Shown here in pieces: positions 34,975-45,500 of a stretch of DNA of 64,000 nucleotides (the first letter of the stretch is position 1; the number at the start of each line of letters is the position of its first letter). The notes under the pieces were generated by a model that was not told the origin of the DNA, did no database searches, and saw only the letters and a list, made by a program, of their open reading frames with translations. The position numbers and the translations under genes are program-made. The stretch is from contig JASGCO010000017.1 of assembly GCA_030054095.1 (NCBI GenBank), forward strand, positions 1 through 64,000, read 5' to 3'. Origin of the DNA: Sediminibacterium sp. (GTDB lineage: Bacteria > Bacteroidota > Bacteroidia > B-17B0 > Aurantibacillaceae).

Positions 34975-36312
34975 TTATGCTTTAATTGCGTTTAACCGTT
35001 CGTAATGGCTGATGTCCACAAATTTTTTATTACGGGCTATTTCCAGAAATTCATGTTTGAAGTGACGGATAGCAGCCGCTACCGGCCAGGCCGCCGCTTC
35101 GCCCAATGGACAAATGGTTTTGCCTTCTATTTTACTTTGCACATCCCACAATAAATCCACATCGACTTCTGTAGCTGTTCCGTTAAGGAATTTTTTCAGA
35201 ATCTTTTCCATCCAGCCTGTTCCTTCGCGGCAGGGCGAACATTGTCCGCAACTTTCGTGATGATAGAAGCGGGTAAACGTAAACAGGTTTTTTACAATAC
35301 TGGTATCTTCATCCATGACGATAAATCCGCCTGACCCCAGCATGGTTCCGGTTTGGAAACCGCCATCAGCAAGGCTTTCATAGGTCATTAACCTATGTTC
35401 TCCTTTTGCCGTTTTTAAAATAAGTTCGGTTGGCAAAATGGGAACCGATGAACCACCGGCTACCACCGCTTTTAATTTTTTTCCATTGCGGATGCCACCA
35501 CAGTATTCTTCACTGTAAATAAATTCTTCTACCGGCACACCTAATTCTATTTCATAAACGCCCGGTTTATTGATATGACCAGAAGCGGAAATCAATTTTG
35601 TTCCCGTAGATTTACCAATCCCAATTTTAGCATACTCTTCGCCTCCCATCATTACAATAGGGCAAACAGCGGCAATAGTTTCTACGTTATTTACCACGGT
35701 AGGACAGCCCCATAAACCCGCAACCGCAGGAAATGGTGGTTTAATCCGCGGGTTACCGCGCTTACCTTCCAACGATTCCAGCAGAGCGGTTTCTTCACCA
35801 CAGATGTATGCACCACCACCTACCTGAACAGATAAGTCCAGTGAATAATTGGTGCCTAAAATATTTTTACCTAACCATCCCGCAGCATACGCTTCGCGGA
35901 TAGCTTGTTCCAGAATACGGGCTACATAAAAGTACTCTCCGCGGATATAGATATACGATTGATTAGCACCCAACGCATAAGAAGAGGTAATCATCCCTTC
36001 TATTAAGGCATGCGGAATTTTCTCCATCAGGTAACGGTCTTTAAACGTACCCGGCTCCGACTCATCGGCGTTGCAAACTAAAAAACGAGGCACGCCTTCC
36101 GGTTTGGCCAAAAAACTCCATTTCATACCAGTTGGGAAACCCGCTCCACCACGTCCGCGAAGTCCTGATTTTTTAACCTCATCGGTAACCTGATCAGGCG
36201 TCATGGTCTTTAACGCTTTTTCCACAGAAGCATAGCCCCCGTGTGCACGATACACTTCCAACGTATGAATGTTGGGAACCTTATCATTATGTATTAATAG
36301 TTTTCTTCCCAT
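34975..36312 (-). CDS. nuoF: NADH-quinone oxidoreductase subunit F
   Basis: This 445-aa subunit binds NADH, FMN and cluster N3 at the tip of complex I. The signatures are GLRGRGGAGFPTGMKWSF, the FMN/NADH region CNADESEPGTFKDRYLME, GAYICGEETALLESLEGK, and the cluster motif ESCGQCSPCREG with a later Cys in TICPLGEAAAWP. It starts 2 bp after nuoE. Length and motifs are normal. Confidence 0.97.
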   Translation of the reverse strand: MGRKLLIHNDKVPNIHTLEVYRAHGGYASVEKALKTMTPDQVTDEVKKSGLRGRGGAGFPTGMKWSFLAKPEGVPRFLVCNADESEPGTFKDRYLMEKIPHALIEGMITSSYALGANQSYIYIRGEYFYVARILEQAIREAYAAGWLGKNILGTNYSLDLSVQVGGGAYICGEETALLESLEGKRGNPRIKPPFPAVAGLWGCPTVVNNVETIAAVCPIVMMGGEEYAKIGIGKSTGTKLISASGHINKPGVYEIELGVPVEEFIYSEEYCGGIRNGKKLKAVVAGGSSVPILPTELILKTAKGEHRLMTYESLADGGFQTGTMLGSGGFIVMDEDTSIVKNLFTFTRFYHHESCGQCSPCREGTGWMEKILKKFLNGTATEVDVDLLWDVQSKIEGKTICPLGEAAAWPVAAAIRHFKHEFLEIARNKKFVDISHYERLNAIKA

Positions 36313-36314
36313 AA

Positions 36315-36896
36315 TTAAAGTGTATTCTTATAATCTAAATCCGTATAATTCCGTTGTTTACCTTCGGTCTTGTAATTGTCCAGAATGGCATCCACTTTTT
36401 CGTAAGTCAGGTTTTCGTGGTAGCTGGCACCACACTGCATCATGGGCGCTGTGCCGCAACTGCCCAGGCACTCAGCTACTTTCAGTGTAAACATACCGTC
36501 CCTTGTGGTTTCACCCACCTTAATCCCTAATTTTTTCTCAATGTATTTTACAATATCTTCCGCGCCGTTTAACCAGCACGAACTGGTTTGGCAAACTTCC
36601 AACACACATTTACCAACCGGCTTCAGGTTATACATGGTGTAAAAAGACGCTACTTCAAACACCTCGATGGGCTTAATATTAAGTACCGAAGCCACATAAT
36701 CCATCGCCTCGGGGCTCAGCCATCCGCCAAATTCGGCCTGAGCAACGTGTAATACGGGAAGCAAAGCGGATTTTTGCTTTCCGGCAGGATAACGGCTGAT
36801 AATCGTTTCAACCGTTTTCATGGCTTCCTCACTGAATTTTAGTTCAGCGCGTTTTGCTTTATCAAAACTTTGTGTTCCATGTACTTGAGATCCCAT
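36315..36896 (-). CDS. nuoE: NADH-quinone oxidoreductase subunit E
   Basis: This 193-aa thioredoxin-fold subunit carries the [2Fe-2S] cluster N1a. Ligands appear as CQTSSCWLNG and CLGSCGTAPMM, the spacing typical of the family. The N-terminal helical part (ISRYPAGKQKSALLPVLHVAQ) is standard, and the PEAMDYVASVL block follows. A C-terminal tail of about 20 residues is longer than in some homologues. It lies 21 bp after nuoD. Confidence 0.96.
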   Translation of the reverse strand: MGSQVHGTQSFDKAKRAELKFSEEAMKTVETIISRYPAGKQKSALLPVLHVAQAEFGGWLSPEAMDYVASVLNIKPIEVFEVASFYTMYNLKPVGKCVLEVCQTSSCWLNGAEDIVKYIEKKLGIKVGETTRDGMFTLKVAECLGSCGTAPMMQCGASYHENLTYEKVDAILDNYKTEGKQRNYTDLDYKNTL

Positions 36897-36917
36897 AATC
36901 TTTTCTTTATTAATTTT

Positions 36918-38132
36918 TTAAGCGTCCAGTTCTCCGGCAATCACATTCATACTACTCATGGTAATAATGGCATCACTTAACATGATTCCCTTTATCATTT
37001 CGGGATACGCCTGATAGTATATGAAACAAGGTCTTCTGAAATGCAAGCGGAAAGGCGTACGCCCTCCATCGCTGATCAGATAATACCCCAACTCCCCGTT
37101 GCCTCCTTCTACCGCATGATATACTTCACCTTTTGGAATATCCGTTTCACCCATTACAATTTTAAAGTGGTAAATGAGTGCTTCCATGTTGTTATACACT
37201 TCTTCTTTAGGTGGGAGATAAAAATCAGGCACATCAGCATGGAAAGGCTCGTCTTTAGGCATATTTTTAATAGCCTGACGGATGATTTCTAATGATTGCC
37301 ACATTTCGTGCTGACGCACCATAAAACGGTCATACGTATCACCGCTCTGTCCTAATGGTATATCAAATTTAAAATCCTGATACGAAGAGTAAGGATTCAT
37401 CACACGCACATCATAATCAACCCCTGCCGCGCGTAAATTAGGCCCTGTAAAACTGTAACTCAATGCCATTTCCGCCGAAATAGGGCCACAGTTAATGGTG
37501 CGGTCCATAAAAATTTTATTGCGTTCAAGGAGATTTGAAAATTCCTGAAGTGCCTTGGGATAGTGATCTACAAAATCCTGAATCCGTTTCCATGTCTCCT
37601 GACTCCATTCCCTTTCAAAACCACCTATACGGCTAATGTTAGTTGTTAAACGAGCGCCACAAATACTTTCGTAGATATCATAAATTTTTTCACGCCACTG
37701 AAAAATATAGAGAAAGCCGGTCATGGCACCTGTATCCACACCTACGACCGAATTACAAATCAGATGATCGGCAATACGCGCCAGTTCCATAATAATAACG
37801 CGCATATAATCTACGCGCTTGGGAACTTTACACCCAATTAGTTTTTCAACCGTCATGTGCCACCCCATATTATTAATAGGAGAAGAGCAATAATTTAAAC
37901 GATCGGTGATTGGTGTAATCTGATTGTAGGGGCGGTGCTCGGCTAGTTTCTCAAAAGCCCGGTGAATGTACCCTATTGTAGGTTCCGCCTCGTGAATAAT
38001 TTCCCCATCCATTTTCAGTACATTCTGAAAAATACCATGGGTGGCAGGATGCGTTGGTCCCAGATTAAGAATAGAATATTCTTTCTCTTCTTCTATTTCC
38101 TTGTCAAGTAATGTATTTCCGGTCTTACTCAT
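36918..38132 (-). CDS. nuoD: NADH-quinone oxidoreductase subunit D
   Basis: This 404-aa 49-kDa-type subunit helps form the quinone-binding site of complex I. Characteristic segments are LGPTHPATHGIFQNVLKMDG with the quinone-binding His, EPTIGYIHRAFEKLAEHRPY, RIADHLICNSVVGVDTGAMT and the C-terminal RPPCFIYYQ-like RRPCFIYYQAYPEMIKG. It is separate from nuoC, not fused. It lies 35 bp after nuoC. Confidence 0.97.
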   Translation of the reverse strand: MSKTGNTLLDKEIEEEKEYSILNLGPTHPATHGIFQNVLKMDGEIIHEAEPTIGYIHRAFEKLAEHRPYNQITPITDRLNYCSSPINNMGWHMTVEKLIGCKVPKRVDYMRVIIMELARIADHLICNSVVGVDTGAMTGFLYIFQWREKIYDIYESICGARLTTNISRIGGFEREWSQETWKRIQDFVDHYPKALQEFSNLLERNKIFMDRTINCGPISAEMALSYSFTGPNLRAAGVDYDVRVMNPYSSYQDFKFDIPLGQSGDTYDRFMVRQHEMWQSLEIIRQAIKNMPKDEPFHADVPDFYLPPKEEVYNNMEALIYHFKIVMGETDIPKGEVYHAVEGGNGELGYYLISDGGRTPFRLHFRRPCFIYYQAYPEMIKGIMLSDAIITMSSMNVIAGELDA

Positions 38133-38167
38133 TTTCAGTCAATTCAAAACGTTAGTCAAACAAAATA

Positions 38168-38668
38168 TTAACGGCCAAACATACGGTCGTCTTTGTCTTC
38201 GCGGGTTTGATCCTCCAAAGGATATTCTTTACGCATTGGGAAGATATCCATCTCATCCACGTTTAAGATGCGTTTGAGGTTTGGATGGCCTTTAAAACGT
38301 ATGCCGTAAAAGTCGTAGGTTTCCCGTTCCATCCAGTTTGCAGCAGGCCATAAATCAGTGGCCGTAGGAATCTCTGGTTTATCCATAGGAAAGAATGTCT
38401 TTATCCTTACCCTATAATTTTTAGGCATATTATGCAAATGATAAACAACCCCCAACTGCTTTTCATCAGCAGTTTGCATACCGGTTAAGTCCGTCAGAAA
38501 ATGAAAATTTAATTCTTTATCTTCCTTTAAAAATTTAAGTACCTGATGCGCGTTTTCTCTTTTTACGGTTAGTACCGGAAAATCGTATAGTAACTCAGCG
38601 GTTTCTACCGAACCCGTCACGTTTTCATCAAGCACTGCTTTAACTTTATCTAATAACTCCTGACTCAT
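38168..38668 (-). CDS. nuoC: NADH-quinone oxidoreductase subunit C
   Basis: This 166-aa 30-kDa-type subunit of the complex I peripheral arm has the family signature ANWMERETYDFYGIRFKGHP followed by NLKRIL and the C-terminal YPLEDQ stretch. The length is at the short end of the family. It lies 45 bp after nuoB and 35 bp before nuoD. Confidence 0.96.
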   Translation of the reverse strand: MSQELLDKVKAVLDENVTGSVETAELLYDFPVLTVKRENAHQVLKFLKEDKELNFHFLTDLTGMQTADEKQLGVVYHLHNMPKNYRVRIKTFFPMDKPEIPTATDLWPAANWMERETYDFYGIRFKGHPNLKRILNVDEMDIFPMRKEYPLEDQTREDKDDRMFGR

Positions 38669-38713
38669 TTTACTTTGAACTATTTACTTCGTTATCATTT
38701 AGTCCCTATATTC

Positions 38714-39277
38714 CTATTCGATACCGTAGCTGTTTAACAGACGTTTATATTCAGGGCTATTCCGACGGCGTAAGGATTCATTCTTAGCTAATTCCTGTAT
38801 TTTAAGAATCCCTTCAATAATTTGTTCGGGACGTGGTGGGCAACCGGGTACGTATACATCAACAGGAATAATGCGATCAATTCCCTGTAATACACTGTAG
38901 GTGTCAAAAATTCCACCACTGCTGGCGCATGCTCCTACTGACAACACCCATCTTGGCTCAGCCATTTGCTCATACACCTGCCGGAGTGTTGGTCCCATTT
39001 TTTTGGCAATGGTTCCCATTACCATTAACATATCGGCCTGACGGGGCGAAAAGCTAAGGCGCTCGCTACCAAAACGCGCTAAATCGTAATTAGATGCCAT
39101 TGTAGCCATAAACTCTATCCCACAACAAGATGTAGCGAAAGGTAATGGCCAAAGGGAATTGGCGCGGGCAAGCCCGATTACTTTATCGAGAGAGGTAGCA
39201 AAAAACCCTGGCCCTTCAATTCCTTCCGGACTCTTGGCCATCTCCAGTTTTGTGCGTTTAACTACTTCTTTTCCCAT
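38714..39277 (-). CDS. nuoB: NADH-quinone oxidoreductase subunit B
   Basis: This 187-aa subunit carries the terminal cluster N2 next to the quinone site. The unusual adjacent-cysteine motif is in [12 protein letters not shown]; the other ligands are in [11 protein letters not shown] and [15 protein letters not shown]. It is normal in length, with a C-terminal extension. It lies 28 bp after nuoA. Confidence 0.97.
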   Translation of the reverse strand: MGKEVVKRTKLEMAKSPEGIEGPGFFATSLDKVIGLARANSLWPLPFATSCCGIEFMATMASNYDLARFGSERLSFSPRQADMLMVMGTIAKKMGPTLRQVYEQMAEPRWVLSVGACASSGGIFDTYSVLQGIDRIIPVDVYVPGCPPRPEQIIEGILKIQELAKNESLRRRNSPEYKRLLNSYGIE

Positions 39278-39305
39278 AAGATTACTATCGTTTTAAATTT
39301 TTAAA

Positions 39306-39680
39306 TTATTCCTCCCACTTTAGAGCACGCTTGGAAAGCATATAATAAAATCCAACTAAGAGCAGGGCAACAAACGTAAACACTTCCATCACACCTACCA
39401 TTCCCAATTCCTTAAAATTAACTGCCCAGGGATACATGAAAATTACTTCTACGTCGAAAAGAACAAACAAAATAGCCACCAAAAAATATTTAATGGAAAA
39501 AGGCAAACGGGCATTTCCTTGTCCTTCAATACCACATTCAAAGGAATCCAGCTTAATTTTGGTTTTACGTTTTGGTCCCAGTAAATGAGAAGCCACCATC
39601 GTAGTTACCACAAATCCGAGGGCAACCACAAACATTAAAACGATTGGTAAATAATCAATTGGCGCATTTTGCGTTCCCAT
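39306..39680 (-). CDS. nuoA: NADH-quinone oxidoreductase subunit A
   Basis: This 124-aa membrane subunit with three helices has the conserved loop LDSFECGIEGQGNARLPFSI and the FDVEVIFMYPWAV segment with its acidic residues. The ATG at 39680 is chosen over the longer frame to 39734, because the extra residues do not match the family and the promoter element at 39732-39739 would then fall within the coding part. It is the first gene of the nuo operon. Confidence 0.95.
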   Translation of the reverse strand: MGTQNAPIDYLPIVLMFVVALGFVVTTMVASHLLGPKRKTKIKLDSFECGIEGQGNARLPFSIKYFLVAILFVLFDVEVIFMYPWAVNFKELGMVGVMEVFTFVALLLVGFYYMLSKRALKWEE

Positions 39681-39731
39681 AAAATCACATTTTTGAGACC
39701 GTAAGTTTACATAAAATTTTGTTAAAAGTGG

Positions 39732-39739
39732 CAAATTTA
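39732..39739 (-). promoter_or_regulatory. TAnnTTTG -7 element of the nuo operon
   Basis: TAAATTTG on the minus strand is a perfect match to the -7 consensus and predicts a start near 39725, giving a leader of about 45 nt before the nuoA ATG. The -33 TTTG is not evident at the expected spacing. Confidence 0.55.
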
Positions 39740-39836
39740 AAGCTAATTATTTAGGATGAAGCGCATCCCTTTTTAGAATATGAAAAGCCTCTTGGTCATC
39801 TATCCGGCTCCCGCAAACACAGCCGGACAGTCGTTA

Positions 39837-40940
39837 TCATTTTGTATAAGCACTTTTGGTCTGAAAAGTCAAATTGTTAAAAACCGAGCGGTATTTTCCC
39901 TTCCAAATGTTAACAGAGTACCCTTTTTCTATACACACTCGGCCTTCCTCGCCTATTTGATTTCTTAACGCCTGACTATTAATAAGTTGCTTTAAAGTGT
40001 TGAACCATTGATCTTCCCCCTCTACCAAAAATCCATTTTTACCATGCTCAATTACCTCACTGTTAACCCCAACAGGAGACGCTACGGTAGGAATACCGCA
40101 GGCCATATACGTTAGCGCTTTTAAACCACACTTGCCTTTGGCCCATTCATCATCAGGCAAGGGCATTATGCCTATATCAAACGTATTCAGAATTTCTACC
40201 TCTGTATCATGAGTCCATTTTACGCCTTCTATATCCAAAAGTGGGTGAACATAGGTTTCCTGACCCATTAATTTTATATGAATCAGACTCCCAAACTCCG
40301 ACTTTAATTTTATTAAAACAGGTATTATCCGTTCAAAATGTTTGATGGTGCTTATACTACCCGCCCAACCTATTGTTATTGACTGGTCATTCCGTGGCAA
40401 CTTTAACGGTTTGTGGAAATCCGTATCTACCGTTGTGGGAATAATCACTGTTTTATCGGGAACCCCTGTTTTACCTGCCAGATAAGTATTTCCCGCTAAA
40501 ACCAAATGCGCGCATTGTACATTTGTAAAGAATTTAGAAGGGCGTTTTAACCAGGCAAATTTTCTATTAGCGGGGCTCGTGTCTTCGAGCCAAATGCTAT
40601 CATCAAAATCGAAAATAACTTTGGCCCCACTTTTTGCCGCCCGTTTTTCAAAAAAAGACGTTCCGAAAAACAATGCCTCTCTCTGAATAAAAATTATATC
40701 ATATTTATGAAAACGGAACAAATCTCTAAACCTTATAAACAGTGTCTTTAGAAGGATCCAGCCTTTACGTACTATGTTTCCGGGGGTATAAAACACCGCG
40801 TCATCCGAGGCGTTAATCAGATAAGAAAATGTAAAAGCAAATCCCTTTTGTTCCAGATACGGTAAATACTGTTCGAAACGATAGCGTTGGCTTGGAGAAC
40901 GCTGCGGACGATGCGCCACCAGAATCAATACTTTTTTCAT
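39837..40940 (-). CDS. Glycosyltransferase family 4 (GT-B) protein
   Basis: This 367-aa cytoplasmic glycosyltransferase has the N-terminal HRPQRSPSQRYRFEQYLPYL segment, a central Rossmann core (ITIGWAGSISTIKHF) and the nucleotide-sugar binding region KCGLKALTYMACGIPTVASP with its Lys-to-Glu-like site altered from the usual EG.P.V.EAMA pattern. GKNGFLVEGEDQW follows. It may act in envelope or exopolysaccharide assembly; donor and acceptor are unknown. It starts 1 bp after the stop of the small channel-like membrane protein, so both are likely co-transcribed. Confidence 0.85.
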   Translation of the reverse strand: MKKVLILVAHRPQRSPSQRYRFEQYLPYLEQKGFAFTFSYLINASDDAVFYTPGNIVRKGWILLKTLFIRFRDLFRFHKYDIIFIQREALFFGTSFFEKRAAKSGAKVIFDFDDSIWLEDTSPANRKFAWLKRPSKFFTNVQCAHLVLAGNTYLAGKTGVPDKTVIIPTTVDTDFHKPLKLPRNDQSITIGWAGSISTIKHFERIIPVLIKLKSEFGSLIHIKLMGQETYVHPLLDIEGVKWTHDTEVEILNTFDIGIMPLPDDEWAKGKCGLKALTYMACGIPTVASPVGVNSEVIEHGKNGFLVEGEDQWFNTLKQLINSQALRNQIGEEGRVCIEKGYSVNIWKGKYRSVFNNLTFQTKSAYTK

Positions 40941-40941
40941 C

Positions 40942-41280
40942 CTATTCTTCTATATCGAGCCGGAACTGATGCAAAAAACGATGAACCACCGGGCCAAGTA
41001 TAACGGCAACACTGGTTAAAAATGCAACACCACTGTATATAGCGTAGAATCCTGCAAATAATTTAGCCGCATCAGTTGGTGCAGCATCAATGGGGCCCAT
41101 TCCTGTCAAAATCATAGACGCATTATAAAAACCATCCACAAGATTTAAGTTAAAAAAATAGCAATATCCAGATATACCGATAGCAATAGAAAAAGAAAGG
41201 ATTGCCAATGCAGCCATCACATTCCGTAATAACTGATTTGCAAAGTGTTTATTATGCGGCAATTTTTTAAGGGCAGTCAT
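40942..41280 (-). CDS. Small K+-channel-like two-helix membrane protein with a GMGP loop
   Basis: This 112-aa protein has a first hydrophobic helix at about residues 20-43, a re-entrant-like segment GFYNASMILTGMGPID (50-65), and a second helix from about 73 to 100 ending in FLHQFRLDIEE. The order and spacing (helix, pore helix, filter, helix with KLFA.F.A.YSG) mirror two-helix K+ channels, but TVGYGD is replaced by TGMGPID. I recall unnamed proteobacterial and Bacteroidota homologues with a similar GGMGP loop. The ATG at 41280 is preferred to a longer frame to 41349. It is divergent from holB and 1 bp from the glycosyltransferase. Transport activity is an inference. Confidence 0.7.
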   Translation of the reverse strand: MTALKKLPHNKHFANQLLRNVMAALAILSFSIAIGISGYCYFFNLNLVDGFYNASMILTGMGPIDAAPTDAAKLFAGFYAIYSGVAFLTSVAVILGPVVHRFLHQFRLDIEE

Positions 41281-41372
41281 ATAAAGGAATCTACAGTGTG
41301 AAAGTAGAAAATTAATCGCCTCACGACAAAATTTTATTAGTAACTTCAATCCTTTAAACGAATTGTTGAGGA

Positions 41373-42494
41373 ATGCTTTACCAGCAGATTATAGGGCAAA
41401 AAGAGGCCTTGGGACGGTTGCAACGTATGGTTCAGGAAAAACGGGTACCCCACGCGCTGTTGTTTAGTGGACGTGAGGGTAGCGGTAATTTACCAGCGGC
41501 AATAGCCTTTGCGCAGCATTTGTATTGTATCCGGCCACAGGATGGTTTACCTTGCGGAACCTGCGCCTCGTGTAATAAAGTTGCCAAATTGATACACCCT
41601 GATCTTCATCTGGTATTTCCGATTGCGAAAAGTAAAGATGTTAAAACCAGTAATGACGTGGTTAAAGAATTCAGGGAGGCGTTTTTACAGCAACCGTACC
41701 TGAATCTTAATGACTGGTTCAATGAACTCAATGCTGAGAATAAACAGCCACTTATTCCGGTTGAAGAAGCCGCCGACATTCTCCGCAAACTCAGTTACAC
41801 CAGCTACGAAGGATCATACAAAACGATGATTATCTGGCAGCCCGAGAAAATGAATGTAGAAGCTGCCAATAAGTTATTGAAAATTCTGGAAGAACCCCCT
41901 GACGAAACCATTTTTATTCTGGTAAGTAATCACCCGGATCAATTACTGGCTACTATTATTTCACGGGTGCAGACCATTCCTTTTTATCAACTGAGCGAAA
42001 CAGAAATTGCGGAAGGGTTAATCGGAAAATACAATGTTACACCTGAAACAGCAAAACAAACTGCCATTTTAGCGGAAGGTGATTTCAGAGAAGCATTGGG
42101 GATACTAACCCAACACGAAGAGAGTGTTTCGTTTCTTAATCACTTTCAGCAATTTATGCGTTTGGCTCTAAAGTTCGACGCTACCAAAGCACTTTCATGG
42201 ATTGATGAAAATGCCGCAACCGGAAGGGAAAAACAAAAACAATTTCTGCAATATGGTCTGGCTGTTTTCAGAGATGCGCTAATGTATAATTTCGGTGACC
42301 GCGATCTGGTAAGGTTAAACGGGCAGGAAAGACAATTTCTGGAGAAATTCGCACCTTTTATCAACCAGAAAAATTACGAGAGGCTCATTGAAGAATTCAA
42401 CAGCAACTACTACTATATTGAACGGAATGCGAATCCAAAAATTCTCTTTATGGATTTGATTCTGAAAACAAACGAGCTAATCAATCTAAAATAA
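41373..42494 (+). CDS. holB: DNA polymerase III subunit delta'
   Basis: This 373-aa clamp-loader subunit helps load the beta clamp. It has the RVPHALLFSGREGSGN region, in which the Walker A Lys is replaced (Asn39), as expected for the ATPase-inactive delta' subunit. Zinc-ligand cysteines 52, 61, 64 and 67 (CGTCASC core) are present, and the SRC-like motif reads ISRVQTIPF. ANKLLKILEEPP is characteristic. It is divergent from the channel-like gene and converges with the SpoIIE operon with a 28-bp gap. Confidence 0.93.
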   Translation: MLYQQIIGQKEALGRLQRMVQEKRVPHALLFSGREGSGNLPAAIAFAQHLYCIRPQDGLPCGTCASCNKVAKLIHPDLHLVFPIAKSKDVKTSNDVVKEFREAFLQQPYLNLNDWFNELNAENKQPLIPVEEAADILRKLSYTSYEGSYKTMIIWQPEKMNVEAANKLLKILEEPPDETIFILVSNHPDQLLATIISRVQTIPFYQLSETEIAEGLIGKYNVTPETAKQTAILAEGDFREALGILTQHEESVSFLNHFQQFMRLALKFDATKALSWIDENAATGREKQKQFLQYGLAVFRDALMYNFGDRDLVRLNGQERQFLEKFAPFINQKNYERLIEEFNSNYYYIERNANPKILFMDLILKTNELINLK

Positions 42495-42522
42495 TTCCTT
42501 ATCTACCGCTATTAAAGCAGGT

Positions 42523-45500
42523 TTACATTATTTTATACTGAACACCGATAAGCATAATATCATCTGTTTGCTCATTACTTCCCTTCCAGTTATTTAACGC
42601 CGAGTTAATTTCAAATTCCTGAGAAGGAATCCCTGACCCCCATTGTTTTACAAGAAGTTCCTTAAAGCGTTTGGTTGAAAACTTCGTTTTATTCTCCCGG
42701 TCAAACTGGTCACAAAATCCATCAGAGAAAATATAGAAACAATCTTTGTCCTGCAATTGTATCTGGTGGTTTACGAACTCTTTCGTTAGCCGGGTTAACA
42801 ATCCTCCTACCGGAAATCTTCCTCCCGGGTATTCCTGTAACTCACCATTCCGGACAATGTACAATGGTCTTTTGGCCCCCGCATAAGTAATTGTATGGTT
42901 CTGTGTATCAACAACGAGCAATGCCACATCCATCGACTCGTTGGTGAAATCTTCTGGTTTCTGTTGTAGAGTGTGTATTATGGCTTTGTCTAACTTGTAT
43001 AAAATAGCCGATGGATCAAGAGCTGTTCCTGACTCGATAATAGTATCGATCAAGCTATTCCCCATCATAGAGAGCAGCGCTCCGGGAACACCATGACCGG
43101 TACTATCTGCTAAAACGACAAGGGTCTTATGCTCCTGGTGATATACCTTGTAAAAATCACCACTGATAACATCTTTGGGTTTATTGATTACAAAGGAAGA
43201 AAAAACCTGATTATTTAACTCTGAACGATCAGGAAGCACCGAGCGTTGGATGTGGCGGGCATAATTAATACTGGCATTTATTTCCTCATTATACTGTTCA
43301 ATTTCCTTATTCTTCTGAATAATTACTTGCTTTTCTTCTTCCAACTGCTTTGTCTTCTCGTTTACGCGTTTACTCAGTTCCTTATTATAATGAACCAACA
43401 TCCGGGTACGGTAATAATTGAAAAGCGTAACAGATAAAATAAACAGCAACGCGATAATTGTCCAGAACCAGATCGTTTTCCAGAACGGTTTTTCAATTAC
43501 AAATGTATAGACAAGCGGTGTTTTATTCCACAAACCATCACTGTTACAAGCCATCACTTTAAAGTTGTAAACACCGTCTTTAAGATTCTCGTAGTCTATC
43601 CGCAGACGCTTGGTAGGTTCTGACCATTGATTATCATATCCTTCCAGCATATACCGGAATAACACATCTTCAGACTGTGTAAGGCAAAGTGCTGAATAAT
43701 GAAAAGACACGTTATAGGTTCCGTATTGTAATCGTTGCTTTTGGTTCAGGCTTCTGATCTCATCAAACACTTTAAATGACAAAAGATAAGGTTGAGCCTC
43801 AGGCAACACAGATTGACTCAAAGGCCTATTATACTTAACAATTCCTTCGGTTGTACCGAACCAGAGATTTCCCTTTTTGTCTTTATAACAAGCATTTTTA
43901 TTAAAGTACATATTATCAAGCAAATAGGCTGTGGAATATGTTTTCAGTATGTTACGCGATAAAGAAAATTTTGTGAGTAAATCGGTTTGAGCAATCCAAA
44001 TCTGATTGCTTTCATCGCAGATAACCGCTGTTCCAAAATTAGAAGGTAATCCATTATCGGTATTTACAATATAACGCAATGTATCTTTAAAAGCGTACAC
44101 GCCATTATCTCTTGACATAAACCAAATCTGACCTTCTGTATCTTCAGTAATAGCGTTTATATCAAAATTAATAGTGGGGTAACGCATACTAAAGTCATAA
44201 ATCTTCCCTTCTTCCAGATAACTAAGTGTAGAATGATGTGTTGCAAACCAAATCCTGTTACGTGAATCAACATAGGTGAAAAGAATGTTATTATGCGGCA
44301 AATTATTGCGGGTATTATATTGCGCGGTAATACTGCCATGACCAATGGCCACCACGCCATTAAGTGTGGTAGAAACATATACCTCATTGTAAATTGATGA
44401 CGTGATTGCATTAACCGGATTATCAATAAACAATTCCATTTGTGCAAAAGGCTTAAATACGATTTGCCCAATAGACTTGTAATACAAACCATTGTTGGCA
44501 AACCCCACCCAAATAGTTCCAAGACGGTCGCAATGTAATGCTGTAATTTTATCATCGGGGAGTCCGTTTTTTATGGAAAACGTATCGGACACTCCGGTGC
44601 TGAAATTTTGCAGGTAAAGCCGCTCCTCTTCTGCCATATAAAAATTGCCGGCCGGATCAGCTGTTAAAGCGGATATATTGTGCCCCTGATAAAATTTCTC
44701 AAAGGGATCTTTCCCTGAGCGGAGAAGTCCCTTACCAAACGTGCAAAGCCACATGTTCCCTGTTTTATCTGCAAACAATGAACTTATTTTAACCCTCAGA
44801 GGACGACTGAGATAACTCGTTAACTTACCCGTTACTACATCTAATTGATAGATGTTTCCCTCGCTTGTCCCTATATAAAATGACTTTCCGGGTTCCAGAG
44901 GAAGAATCGCACTTATACTTGCATCGGGTCCTTCTAGTTTGGAAAACAGGTTACTGGTTACATCAATCTGATAATCTGTTCCCAGCAAATAACTGTTTAG
45001 TCCAAAACTTTTGGTGCCTACATATAATATTCTTGACAGTTTGTTCCAGCTCAGGCAAAGCGCTTCAATATTATCATCTAACGGTTGTAATTTTCTGGCA
45101 GAATAATTATAAAGGTATAAACCGTCGGATGAGGCGATAAAAAAGAAGTTATGATCTATCATCACGAGGTCGTTAATAATCATATCTTTCAGAGCATCGC
45201 CCATAAAGCGCAATTCATATGTGTTATTATTTAAACACATTACACCTCGGCCATTACTAACAATATATGTGTATAGCGAATCCGGAGACAGGAATAGTTT
45301 ATTCACCGGCCCGTCAAACGGCTTAAGGCGTTTAACCGGGAAATTGACCCCCTCTTTAAAAACATCAACTTTACCATCGCCTGCCCCTAAAACATAGCGA
45401 TCGCGCAATACTTTGCATACGTTATAGCCTGTTTCCTCTTTGGAAGCGGCGTTTACAAACTTCGTAAACAACTGACCATCGTAAGTATAAACCCCGGAAG

